NCBI GenBank assembly: GCA_025960445.1
Contig: JAICIT010000007.1
Coordinates: 1 to 16,868 of the forward strand
Reading direction: 5' to 3'
Length of the DNA: 16,868 nucleotides
DNA from: Bradyrhizobium sp.
GTDB lineage: Bacteria; Pseudomonadota; Alphaproteobacteria; Rhizobiales; Xanthobacteraceae
Under the pieces are notes generated by a model. The model saw only the letters and a list, made by a program, of their open reading frames with translations. It made no database searches and was not told where the DNA came from. The translations under genes were made by a program, and so were the position numbers. Positions 6,101 through 14,508 of this stretch are shown in pieces. Numbering within the stretch: position 1 is the stretch's first letter; each line of letters opens with the position of its first letter.

Positions 6101-7870
6101 TCAGGGCTTGAGCCGGATATATCGCGCTGCTGTTGAAATCGTCAGATTGTTGCGTTGGGCTTCGCTCAGGGCCTGAAGGAAGAAAGTATCGGCAGCCATC
6201 GGTCGCGGCTGCCGCAGCGAAGCGATGACCTGGGTGGTAGCAACAGCCATGATGAGCTGGGGACCTGCGCCGGGAGCGCCGCCTCGCTGCATTCCTATGG
6301 AGAAGGATAGAGAGTCAGTGCCCGGCTTCAGCAGATAGGACAGACTTTGCACCTGGCCGTTCTCGGAGACCAACAGCAATTCAACAATGCGATTGGCAAA
6401 ATTCTCGATGCTGCCGTTTAGCGTCTCACCATCCTTTACTTCGACCGAAGCAAGATTGATCCTTGGCGCGCGCGCCTGATTGGTCCCGAGCTGGCTCAGG
6501 AATTTGATCGCCGGACATTGCGCCTGAGTAACTTGCCGGACGCCGATCGCAGCTTCGAAGCCCATATCGCGCTTGAACGCTCTCTCGAACGTATCGAATG
6601 GCGCCGTCGATGTGCCGAACCCCTCTATCACAGCGGCTGCTGAACTGATCGCAACCGGCAGCATAAAAAAGCAATCACCGCCATCGTACTGCTCAACATA
6701 TTTGCGAATTTGATCCGCGCGGCTCGATGATCCTTCCATTTTCGGAGGCGCAGGCATGGTAGGCGCCAGCGCAGGCTGAACATTCGGCTCGGGCCTGATC
6801 GGCGTGGATTTTTGGCCGAGCGGCGGCGGCGGCAAAACGACCATCTTCGGCTCAGACCAGACAAAGCTGTAAAACCCATAGCCTCCCGCCGCCAAAAGCA
6901 CAGCTACAGCAGCAACGGCTGAGGTCATCCACAAGGCGCGATGACCGGATTGAGTTGTGAATGGCTTGCCTATCGGCAGCGAGTGCATTTGCGGAGCAGG
7001 ATCGGCACCATCCGTTCGCGGAACGGAAATTTGCCAGTTGACGATTTCGGCCATGCTGGCCGGCCGATTGGCCGGATCTGGCTGCATCATTCGTTCGAGA
7101 AGCGGCCGGATCCGGGCGTCGACGCCGCCCAGGTCGGGGACCCTCCGACGCTTTTCGACGAGCTGAAACTGACTCCCGCCCATATCGAGCTTTTGACCAG
7201 TCAAAGAATAGAACAACAGCAGACCGAGGCTGTAGATATCGGACTTCGCCGTCACTTCGTTGCCGTACAAGCCCACCTGTTCGGGCGAGACAAAGTTGGC
7301 TTTGCCGGCGAAGCCAGAGCCAATGATGGTTTTGTCACCAAACTGAGCTGAGCGTGCGATGCCAAAATCGATGATTTTCGCTCGCGTTACGTCTCCTAGC
7401 GGGACGATGATGTTGTCGGGGGACACGTCGCGATGGATAACTCCGCGTTCATGTGCGGCCTGCAGGCCTGACGCGATCCGACGCATCAACTTCACCAGAG
7501 CTTCGAAGCTCAGCGGTCCTTCCTCCAACATGTCCGAAAGCGATCGCCCATTGACGAACTCCATCGCCAGATACGGACGCTGCAAAACAGGTTCTACCGT
7601 GAACAGGAAGTAGCGAACGATGGCATCGTGCGGCAGGTTGTGCAGCGCCGCCGCTTCCCTGCGGAAAAGCCCGAGCGCGGCTTCGTTCTCGGCCATCTCC
7701 GGAAGCAACATTTTGATCGCGACCGAGGCGCCCGTCTGTATTTCATGGGACTTGTAGACTTCGCCCATGCCGCCGGCGCCAATCATCTCGTCGATTTCGT
7801 AGATGCCATTGAGACGCGTGCCCGGCGCTATGCCGCGATATCCGGGTGTGAACGGCTTGTTGGGAGTCAT
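6101..7870 (-). CDS. ppkA: T6SS Ser/Thr protein kinase PpkA (ImpN-like)
   Basis: This 589-residue membrane kinase should phosphorylate a T6SS component to activate the machine. The cytoplasmic kinase domain covers about residues 23-280: glycine loop GAGGMGEVYK (31-40), ATP-binding Lys53 in VAIKM, catalytic loop HRDVSPDN (146-153, Asp148), DFG (168-170) and FVSPEQ (193-198) at the APE position. The usual lysine after HRDx is serine here. A single membrane segment lies at about 314-337, followed by a proline-rich stretch and a C-terminal region (about 384-589) expected in the periplasm, with two cysteines (400, 452) and no von Willebrand A-type domain. The Pseudomonas H1 PpkA is longer and has a vWA domain. 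The start overlaps the pppA stop as ATGA (7867-7870), indicating translational coupling. It is the last gene of the T6SS operon in this direction. Confidence 0.93.
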   Translation of the reverse strand: MTPNKPFTPGYRGIAPGTRLNGIYEIDEMIGAGGMGEVYKSHEIQTGASVAIKMLLPEMAENEAALGLFRREAAALHNLPHDAIVRYFLFTVEPVLQRPYLAMEFVNGRSLSDMLEEGPLSFEALVKLMRRIASGLQAAHERGVIHRDVSPDNIIVPLGDVTRAKIIDFGIARSAQFGDKTIIGSGFAGKANFVSPEQVGLYGNEVTAKSDIYSLGLLLFYSLTGQKLDMGGSQFQLVEKRRRVPDLGGVDARIRPLLERMMQPDPANRPASMAEIVNWQISVPRTDGADPAPQMHSLPIGKPFTTQSGHRALWMTSAVAAVAVLLAAGGYGFYSFVWSEPKMVVLPPPPLGQKSTPIRPEPNVQPALAPTMPAPPKMEGSSSRADQIRKYVEQYDGGDCFFMLPVAISSAAAVIEGFGTSTAPFDTFERAFKRDMGFEAAIGVRQVTQAQCPAIKFLSQLGTNQARAPRINLASVEVKDGETLNGSIENFANRIVELLLVSENGQVQSLSYLLKPGTDSLSFSIGMQRGGAPGAGPQLIMAVATTQVIASLRQPRPMAADTFFLQALSEAQRNNLTISTAARYIRLKP

Positions 7871-8649
7871 GGCTGGCGCCCGGAATGGATCATGGCGGGT
7901 GAATTCGTCGGCTCCGACGATCGGCGCGCCGCGGGGAGCACACGAATAACCACCACGCTTACATTGTCCGTCCCTCCGCGCTCGAGCGCCAAATCAAGCA
8001 TGGCCTCACAGGATGCTTGCGCATTACGCGAGGTTACTTGTTCGAGGATTTCGTCGTCGTGCACGTGCTTGGTCAGGCCGTCGCTGCAGAGCACGAAAAT
8101 ATCGCCCGATGCAACGGGTCCAGTGACCACCTCAAGTTCAAGATCTGGCGCGACACCGACCGCGCGGGTGATCACATTGTTGGGCCAGTTCCTTGCGTCT
8201 TCGCGAGACAGCGCTCCACCTGCGACCAGCTCTTCCACTTCGGTATGATCGCGGGAAACCTGTCCGATAGAGCCATTCTTGATCAGGTAGACCCGGCTGT
8301 CGCCGGCCCAAACGCATGCATAGTGCTCTTCACGCAAAAGCAGGATCGCGGCAGTGGTGCCGATGATAGCCCCGTTACGCGCGCTGCTGAGGTCCATGAT
8401 CTCCTGATTGGCGCGAAAAATCCGCTCCTCGCATTCCTGCAGTAATTCGGCTGATGATGCGGGGTCCGCGATTCCGTCAAGTGACCTCACAACGATCTGG
8501 CTGGCCATATCGCCAGCCTCGTGCCCACCCATGCCGTCCGCGACGGCCCAAAGACCAATGTCAGTGCGCACCAGGCAGGAGTCCTCGTTGCGCTCCCGAA
8601 CCATCCCGGTATGCGTCACGCTTCCGACGTCGACCAGTGAAAGTTGCAT
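7867..8649 (-). CDS. pppA: T6SS PP2C-family protein phosphatase PppA
   Basis: This 260-residue soluble PPM/PP2C phosphatase should reverse PpkA phosphorylation and damp T6SS activity. All metal-binding motifs are visible: RNEDS (20-24, Asp23), VADGMGGHEAGD (36-47, Asp38), WAGDSRVYL (114-122, Asp117), LCSDGLTKHV (187-196, Asp190) and GGTDNVSVVV (225-234, Asp228). The length is typical for a single-domain bacterial PP2C. In Agrobacterium the equivalent activity is fused to TagF, whereas here the two are separate genes with 95 bases between them. The start at 8649 begins the conserved domain almost at once; its ribosome binding site is weak. The stop overlaps the ppkA start by four bases. Confidence 0.93.
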   Translation of the reverse strand: MQLSLVDVGSVTHTGMVRERNEDSCLVRTDIGLWAVADGMGGHEAGDMASQIVVRSLDGIADPASSAELLQECEERIFRANQEIMDLSSARNGAIIGTTAAILLLREEHYACVWAGDSRVYLIKNGSIGQVSRDHTEVEELVAGGALSREDARNWPNNVITRAVGVAPDLELEVVTGPVASGDIFVLCSDGLTKHVHDDEILEQVTSRNAQASCEAMLDLALERGGTDNVSVVVIRVLPAARRSSEPTNSPAMIHSGRQP

Positions 8650-8744
8650 CGATCAAAAGGACCGCAATTACAAAGTCAGAGCCGGGCTCACTGTGTTCCG
8701 TTCTTATCGTATTGGTTATCCACAGACGAGAGAAATGTGTTTGA
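8650..8744 (-). other. Intergenic gap between tagF and pppA
   Basis: This is the largest gap in the T6SS operon (95 bases), between genes otherwise packed with overlaps or short gaps. It is less GC-rich than its flanks and could hold an internal promoter for pppA-ppkA, but I cannot define -35 and -10 boxes. A 9-base match to the DnaA-box consensus (8716-8724) is probably fortuitous. Confidence 0.35.
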
Positions 8745-9446
8745 TCATCCGACTGCAGCGATTTCTCCCAGATTGCCGCTGAGTAAGGTCGAGTAGCGAT
8801 AAGGGTCAGGCAATCCGCGGCAACTCAAAACCAGCGGCGGAAAATCACCGCCGCCGCTCGTCCACCAAAAACTGGCGGCGGCGTATACCTCGGGACTGGC
8901 GGCACGAAGGCTGGATAGCGAAGCACTAAATCCGTCGGCGGCAGAGATCATCCCGACCATCCCCTCGCCGAGCGGAATGATTCTTTTCTCATGTTCATCG
9001 CGAACTTGAGTTCGCGGAACCGGAAGACGGTCCAATGCCGACGAGATATCCTCAAACGCCGTATCACGATCAAGCGTCGATAACAAAAAATTTTCGCCCA
9101 CGTTGAACCATTCGTCCTGCGCGTCGATATCCGGAGGCACAATTGGCGCGCCGGTATCGCCGACCGCGTGCAACGTCAGCGGATAATAACGCCCGACGCC
9201 ATCAAGCGAAGGCATGATCGCGCCCGCAACTGTCGAGCCACAGATCGCCGCACCAAGCCAGAACCGCCAGACCGGAGTTGTCAAAAATACCTGTTGCCAT
9301 CGATCGCCGAATTGGTGGCGGCTCGCCGACAGCGAAGCCTGCACCCAAGGCTCCCAAACTTCCAGAAAATTACGGGGTGTTGCGAGCGCAATGAAGTCCC
9401 GCTTTGCACTCAGCTTTCCAAATAGGCCGCACCGCATGTCGCTCAA
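8745..9446 (-). CDS. tagF: T6SS-associated post-translational regulator TagF (ImpM-like)
   Basis: This 233-residue protein has the TagF/ImpM (DUF2094-type) opening CGLFGKLSAKRDFIALATP (6-24), followed by FLEVWEPWVQASL, the family core VWRFWLGAAICG (59-70) and IMPSLDGVGRYYPLTL (77-92). Known TagF proteins repress T6SS assembly after translation, by acting on Fha. There is no PP2C domain attached; the phosphatase is the next gene. The start is uncertain: a TTG at 9444-9446 overlaps the tssM stop as TTGA, matching the coupling pattern of this operon, whereas an ATG at 9437 would shorten the protein by three residues. Neither has a strong ribosome binding site. It belongs to the tssK-L-M operon. 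Confidence 0.92.
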   Translation of the reverse strand: MSDMRCGLFGKLSAKRDFIALATPRNFLEVWEPWVQASLSASRHQFGDRWQQVFLTTPVWRFWLGAAICGSTVAGAIMPSLDGVGRYYPLTLHAVGDTGAPIVPPDIDAQDEWFNVGENFLLSTLDRDTAFEDISSALDRLPVPRTQVRDEHEKRIIPLGEGMVGMISAADGFSASLSSLRAASPEVYAAASFWWTSGGGDFPPLVLSCRGLPDPYRYSTLLSGNLGEIAAVG

Positions 9447-12400
9447 ATCCCGCTCGGACAGCGGAAATCCCGAAGGATCGCCAGATTGAGCGGGTTGCGA
9501 ACCGAGCCGGTTGATATCTGGTAATTCAGCTCCCGGCCGGCGACAATAAAGTTGGCGGTGGCAGTATCTCCCTTGGCGCTCAGCGAACCCGCCTCAAGCA
9601 TTCGAAACAAAGACCACGGGCCGGTGCGCTCCAGGACTGATGGCGGTCCAGTTTCGTTGCTGACCGAAATGGCCGTGCGGGTTGACGGACCAGGCCATTG
9701 TACAGTGGTCGGCCCGGAGCTTTGCGGCTGCGGCGGTGGCGGCGGCGCGCCGAATCCGGGAGCCATGCCCGGCGAGCCCGGACTTGTGATGACCGTTCCG
9801 CCAATTTCGGTTTTGACATCGACCCCGGGACCGGCCGAGCCCGGCGGCTTGATGGCCAACGATACCGTCGGCATGCTGCCCCCGGTCTGGAAAAATGCGT
9901 CACGTATATAGGCCGCAGTTTGAAACTGCTTCAGCGTTTCCGGCGATAGCGAACGCCCGACTGGACTGTCCTTGCGCCACGCCCAATCCGGGCGGGATGT
10001 GTCCGCATAAGGCGCGAGGTACTGGCTGAAGAACTTGTCGATGATGCCGTTTGGACTGAACAGCTTGGCGAAATCACCGAGCGGAACCTCCTGGCTGCCG
10101 CTTCTTACGAACGGATAGCGGTTTGAAATGGTCTGCTGACAAAATGGGGTGACCTGATCGCGCAAGGATTGCAGCAGTTGCCCCGCGGTAGATGCCGCGA
10201 TGCCGCCTTCGAATTCGGCGGCGGCGCCGCGAAGCATATCGGAGAATGGCGGCGGCATGCGCGCGGCGTTATTGCGCAGCGCCGCGACCTGCGTCTGCAA
10301 CGATGCAGTCGCCTGCGCAGTCATTTGCGGGTTTTCGACGATCAACGTCAGGTTCTGCGCGATGTCGTTCAGGTTGGCAATGATGGAGTCAATCGGCCGT
10401 CGTGTGCTGTCGCCCTCCAGCAGCGAATGAAAGGGTTTGAACTGCGCTTCGATCCTGGCGCCTGGTGAGCCATCCTGCGTGTTAAACAGCGCCGGCGTGG
10501 ATAGCGTAGGGGCAGCGGGCGTCGTCGGCGCATTGGCGGGCTTCGGCCGCTCTTTTGTCAGCGAAGTTTCATCGCGGATGGATTCAAGAATTTGGCGCAG
10601 GGGCGAGGTCGGCGCAGACAGCGCGCGTAGCGCTTCGTATCTCGGCTTGTCCGCCATCAGCTTCTTCAAACGGAGGCTTCCAAGGGCGGCGCGCCAGGTG
10701 GTGATGAAATCATTGGAATAGACGTTTAAGAGATCACCAGCCAACGCATCATATTGCTGGCCGACCGCGCTCTGTTGTCCGGCCTCGCCGAGCACCCACC
10801 GGTCTCGCTTCATGCGTTCCGACAGACCAGCCAGTTTGGCGATGAACATTTGCTGGAAGCCGTTGTAGGTGAAGAATGCCGGAACCCGGATGCTATCGAG
10901 TGACTGCCCTGCGGTGCTCTCGAAAACGACTGAGACATCCGGACCGCCTTTGCGCGCTAAGATCCAGTCGCCCGTCGTCGAGGCCCGCGATTCCGATTTC
11001 AGGAATTCATAGGCCCGCTGCGCCACACTAAGGCGCGCGAGCGAATTCTGCGCCTCCTGGATCAGCCGGCCGTCGAGTTCGACCAAGGGCGGCTGCTCGG
11101 TTTCCAAATCGAACATGGCGGTGAGATGGTCCTCAAGCAGCCGACGGCCTTCCGCGTTGCTCGCGCCCGGATAAAGATTGTTGGCCCAGTCGCGCTGCAT
11201 CCAGGATTTGATCAGCTCGCGGTCGGGCGGATGCTGGCCGCCCAGCATCAGATAAACCTTCAACGCTTCATAGACGAAAGCCGGGTCCCCGAGCTTGGCA
11301 TTGAGCTCCTCCTCCAACCTATAAAGCAGACGCGGACGGAACATGCGTTCGAGCGCTGTATGATAGGCAGCGTCTGATGACGACAACAGCCGCGCGTGCT
11401 GACTCAGTCCATAGCGCTGGGATAGCGGTACCTTCGCGTCGCGAGTGGCGTATCCCACCGGCATGTTTCGCAAGCGGTGCAGAAGCGGCAGAACCTTATC
11501 GAGATCATGATCGGCAATCAGAGTCTGCTTGATCAGCGGCGAACCAGCCGCTGCATAATCGCCGTCGATCCTCACGGCCTGCTCTATCAGGTCGGAGTTC
11601 TTTTTGTAGCTGGTGATCCAGGCGATACCCAGCCCGACCGCCAGCAGGCCGATCAGCGACAGCGCGGAGGCCTTGAGGATCAATGCGCGCCGGACCGCGC
11701 GACGATCCGTCGAGACCCAATCAGCTTCACCAATAATAACTTTCGTGATCAGGTTCGTGAGAAAAAAGCTTTTGCCGGAGCCGTGATATGCGTTGGCGGA
11801 GACTTCTTCCGCGCCGAACGTACGAGCCAATGATCCGATCAATTGATCGATCGGCGTGCCCTGCTGCGTTCCCGAGGTGAAATAGAAGCCCCGAAGACTG
11901 GCGTTGACGTGGTATCGCGTGGGCTCGAAGATCTGATTGAGAAAATCGTGGATTTGTGACTTCAGCCGCGCCATTTGCGCAGCGAAACCGAACAACTGGA
12001 CACGATGCTGAGGAGCAGGTTCGTCCTGAAGCCGATCGAGGGTTTCCTCGCTGAGGCGCTCCAGCAATAGATCGAACTCGTTCGGAATGTCGCCAATCAG
12101 ATTTTTGTTCTTGTCCGCGGTCTGAAACGTCGCGCCCCAGACCTGTCGCCGGCCGGCTTCGTTGAGATAACTGAAATATTCAGTGAAGCCCGCGACCAGA
12201 TCGGTCTTCGTGAACAGGGCGTAAACCGGAAAACTGACCTTGAGACGCTGGTGCAGTTCGAGTAGCCGCATGCGGATCGCTTCCGCATGGACCGCCAGCT
12301 CCTGGCGCGACATCGTCAGTATGTCTTCGATGCTGATCGCGACGAGGACACCATTGATCGGCTGGCGCGGCCGGCTTTTCTTCAGCAGGTCGAGGAACGA

Positions 12401-12973
12401 GAACCAGCTTTCCTTGTCGCTTTTAGAGTCAGAGTCCTGCGTCGTGTAGCGGCCGGCCGTATCGATCAGAACGGCCTCTTCCGTAAACCACCAGTCGCAG
12501 TAACGCGTGCCGCCGACGCCTGCCACTGCCGCGGGAGTCGCCCCTCTGGCCAGCGGGAACTTCAGCCCCGAATTGACCAGCGCCGTGGTCTTGCCTGCGC
12601 CAGGCGGGCCGATGATGACGTACCATGGCAAATCGTACAGATAGCCCGATTTGTTGCCACTGGCAGTCTTGAGTGTCGCAAGCGCGTCATTCATGCGCTC
12701 CTTGAGCACGGGCTCGTCATTGACGGTCTGTTCGGCGCCACCGATGCCTTCGGCGATCTGGTTGGCGGCCTTGCGACGCCGGAATAAACTGAAGCCGACG
12801 AATCCCGCGACAATGGCGGCCAGAAGAAGAATGACGATGTTGCGAACGATTGTATTTTCAAGCGGATGCCAGTCGCCAATGGCGATAAGCGGTCCAGCAA
12901 AGTAAACGACCGCAGCCAGCGAACCGAGCCCGACGCCGTATAAAACGATACGTAGAATTTGCTTCGGAAGCAT
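9443..12973 (-). CDS. tssM: T6SS membrane-complex protein TssM (IcmF/ImpL)
   Basis: TssM spans the envelope and, with TssL, anchors the T6SS. From the ATG at 12971-12973 it is 1176 residues, a normal length. Two membrane segments lie near the start (about 7-32 and 43-64). The cytoplasmic NTPase-like domain has Walker A GPPGAGKT (122-129), a Walker B-like VLIDTAGRY (168-176) and TKTD (255-258). The conserved RGFYFTSGTQQGTPID follows (361-376). A third membrane segment (about 430-455) leads to a large periplasmic part, with a Pro/Gly-rich insert before the terminal domain and the family-like ending DFRCPSGI. The reading frame stays open upstream to 13810, but that part is a shadow of tssL; the chosen start gives the membrane segment and lies 20 bases after the tssL stop. 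The stop overlaps tagF. Confidence 0.95.
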   Translation of the reverse strand: MLPKQILRIVLYGVGLGSLAAVVYFAGPLIAIGDWHPLENTIVRNIVILLLAAIVAGFVGFSLFRRRKAANQIAEGIGGAEQTVNDEPVLKERMNDALATLKTASGNKSGYLYDLPWYVIIGPPGAGKTTALVNSGLKFPLARGATPAAVAGVGGTRYCDWWFTEEAVLIDTAGRYTTQDSDSKSDKESWFSFLDLLKKSRPRQPINGVLVAISIEDILTMSRQELAVHAEAIRMRLLELHQRLKVSFPVYALFTKTDLVAGFTEYFSYLNEAGRRQVWGATFQTADKNKNLIGDIPNEFDLLLERLSEETLDRLQDEPAPQHRVQLFGFAAQMARLKSQIHDFLNQIFEPTRYHVNASLRGFYFTSGTQQGTPIDQLIGSLARTFGAEEVSANAYHGSGKSFFLTNLITKVIIGEADWVSTDRRAVRRALILKASALSLIGLLAVGLGIAWITSYKKNSDLIEQAVRIDGDYAAAGSPLIKQTLIADHDLDKVLPLLHRLRNMPVGYATRDAKVPLSQRYGLSQHARLLSSSDAAYHTALERMFRPRLLYRLEEELNAKLGDPAFVYEALKVYLMLGGQHPPDRELIKSWMQRDWANNLYPGASNAEGRRLLEDHLTAMFDLETEQPPLVELDGRLIQEAQNSLARLSVAQRAYEFLKSESRASTTGDWILARKGGPDVSVVFESTAGQSLDSIRVPAFFTYNGFQQMFIAKLAGLSERMKRDRWVLGEAGQQSAVGQQYDALAGDLLNVYSNDFITTWRAALGSLRLKKLMADKPRYEALRALSAPTSPLRQILESIRDETSLTKERPKPANAPTTPAAPTLSTPALFNTQDGSPGARIEAQFKPFHSLLEGDSTRRPIDSIIANLNDIAQNLTLIVENPQMTAQATASLQTQVAALRNNAARMPPPFSDMLRGAAAEFEGGIAASTAGQLLQSLRDQVTPFCQQTISNRYPFVRSGSQEVPLGDFAKLFSPNGIIDKFFSQYLAPYADTSRPDWAWRKDSPVGRSLSPETLKQFQTAAYIRDAFFQTGGSMPTVSLAIKPPGSAGPGVDVKTEIGGTVITSPGSPGMAPGFGAPPPPPQPQSSGPTTVQWPGPSTRTAISVSNETGPPSVLERTGPWSLFRMLEAGSLSAKGDTATANFIVAGRELNYQISTGSVRNPLNLAILRDFRCPSGI

Positions 12974-12993
12974 GCTGGCTTTGTCCGGTCTCG

Positions 12994-14508
12994 CTATTCG
13001 CTGCGCTCTATGAAGATCTCGACACGACGGTTCCTGGCGCGTCCATCCGGTGTCGAATTGCTGGCGATCGGCGCGTCGGGGCCCTTCCCTTCGATGTCGA
13101 CCCGGGTCGGATTGGCAAGGCCAAGTTTGAGTACGGCAGCGACCGCCCTCGCCCGCTCGACCGAAAGTTCGAAATTGGAAGGGAAGCGCACGGTGTGGAT
13201 CGGCGAACTGTCGGTATGCCCGACGATCTTGATGTGCCCCGGTTCCTTGTCCAGCGTGGCGGCGACTCGCGCCGCCACCGGTTTGAAGGCATCGAGCACG
13301 GCCGCCTCTCCGGGTGCGAACAGGACGAGATCGCAGACTCGGATAATAATGTACCTGCCCGTCTGATCCGCCGTCATCGCACAGGCGAGCTTTTCGACGC
13401 CGAGCGCGTTTCGAATTCGCTGCAGCTGAGTGATACGATCGGGAGGCGGTGGTGGCGGAGGTGGCGGTGGCGGCGCGATGACGCGGCGTTTCAATTCGAT
13501 TGGATCGGCCGGATGCAATGCAAGTGCCACCTGTGCGGCATTTTCTGCCCGACCTGAAAGCAGTGCCCGTAGCGTGAAAAAACCTGCAGTGAGCAGCGCC
13601 GCGACGACCGCTGCGACCATCCAGACGGGCACGCGAACGCGCTGCCGACGGTTGGCCAATTCCTGACCGCGCCAGTGCGGGGACAGATCTGCGTTGGATT
13701 TCGGGCGAACCCGGCGCAACGTTTCGTAAAGATTGCGCTGAATGATTTGCAGACTGGCGACACCATTTGGCGAGGTGCGGTGCATGCCCTGAAAGCCAAG
13801 GGCGAGGCACGCATGCTGCAGCTCCAGAACCGGGTAGTTCACCAGCGGGTCGGTCTTGAGGTGATCGAGGATTTCAAAAAACCGCACGCCGCCGACGCGT
13901 TCGCCGAAGAAACGGCTCAGCATGGAATATTGCGTCCAGACATGCCGGTCTTCAGTTGGAATATGCTGCACGATGTCGTCTGCGGTCGCGCACAGCACGT
14001 ATTTCGCGGTATTGGCCTGGTTTTCGGATATGCCGGCCGATCGAATGTCCGTCTCGAAAAACTTCACCGCATCAGCGACCTGCTCCATCAGGCTCGCAAA
14101 GGACGCGCGCATCAGAGCGACCCGCAAGCGTCCGAGTAGCTGCAGCAGCGGTCCCGCCGCGCGCATGATCGGGTTGGCATTGGGCGCAACCAATTCGTCG
14201 ACGCGCAACATCGGTCCCGCGGGCGGCGCTGACGGTGGCGGCACTGGCGTTGTCGGCGTCGAAATCCACTCTTCGGGCGTATGACTCGAAGGTGGGGGCG
14301 CATAGCCGGGCGGCTGCGGGGAATATGACGAGGACGGACTTGTCGAGGGAGGCGTCGGCGAATATGGCGCGCGCGGCGGCATGCCCGGGGCATCAGCGGC
14401 GGGCGGCTGAGGGACAGGAGTTTGCGGCAGTCTCCCACCGGGATTGGGGCGGATGATCGTCCGCTCAACCCGACCGAAAGGATTTACCGGTTTGTCCTTG
14501 TCGTTCAT
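12994..14508 (-). CDS. tssL: T6SS membrane-complex protein TssL with C-terminal OmpA-like domain (IcmH/DotU, ImpK)
   Basis: From ATG 14508 (an ATGA overlap with the tssK stop, GGAAG 7 bases upstream) the protein is 504 residues. An in-frame start at 14532 would add eight residues inside tssK. Residues 1-26 carry a basic threonine motif (VERTIIRPNPGGR, Thr17). A long Pro/Ser-rich linker follows (27-100), then the DotU/IcmH domain (about 103-285, including FGERVGGVRFFEILDHL), one membrane segment (293-317), an 11-proline run (346-356) and an OmpA-like domain (about 386-500) with IVGHTDSSPI (428-437) and GRARNRRVEIFI (489-500), expected to bind peptidoglycan. TssL with an OmpA extension is a known variant that anchors the complex to the wall. 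In Agrobacterium TssL is phosphorylated by PpkA near its N-terminus and bound by Fha. Confidence 0.95.
   Translation of the reverse strand: MNDKDKPVNPFGRVERTIIRPNPGGRLPQTPVPQPPAADAPGMPPRAPYSPTPPSTSPSSSYSPQPPGYAPPPSSHTPEEWISTPTTPVPPPSAPPAGPMLRVDELVAPNANPIMRAAGPLLQLLGRLRVALMRASFASLMEQVADAVKFFETDIRSAGISENQANTAKYVLCATADDIVQHIPTEDRHVWTQYSMLSRFFGERVGGVRFFEILDHLKTDPLVNYPVLELQHACLALGFQGMHRTSPNGVASLQIIQRNLYETLRRVRPKSNADLSPHWRGQELANRRQRVRVPVWMVAAVVAALLTAGFFTLRALLSGRAENAAQVALALHPADPIELKRRVIAPPPPPPPPPPPDRITQLQRIRNALGVEKLACAMTADQTGRYIIIRVCDLVLFAPGEAAVLDAFKPVAARVAATLDKEPGHIKIVGHTDSSPIHTVRFPSNFELSVERARAVAAVLKLGLANPTRVDIEGKGPDAPIASNSTPDGRARNRRVEIFIERSE

Noticed and set aside
8716..8724. Exact match to the DnaA-box consensus (TTATCCACA) in the tagF-pppA gap
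   Set aside because: A single 9-base match in 17 kb is not surprising and there is no cluster of boxes or AT-rich origin-like DNA around it.
9720..9760. GC-rich triplet runs here and at 13441-13474 as possible repeats
   Set aside because: They encode proline-rich stretches of TssM and TssL, as is common in linkers of these proteins.
12974..13810. Long upstream extension of the tssM reading frame
   Set aside because: It is Arg/Ser-rich, overlaps tssL in another frame and precedes the typical TssM membrane start; it is a shadow of a GC-rich gene.
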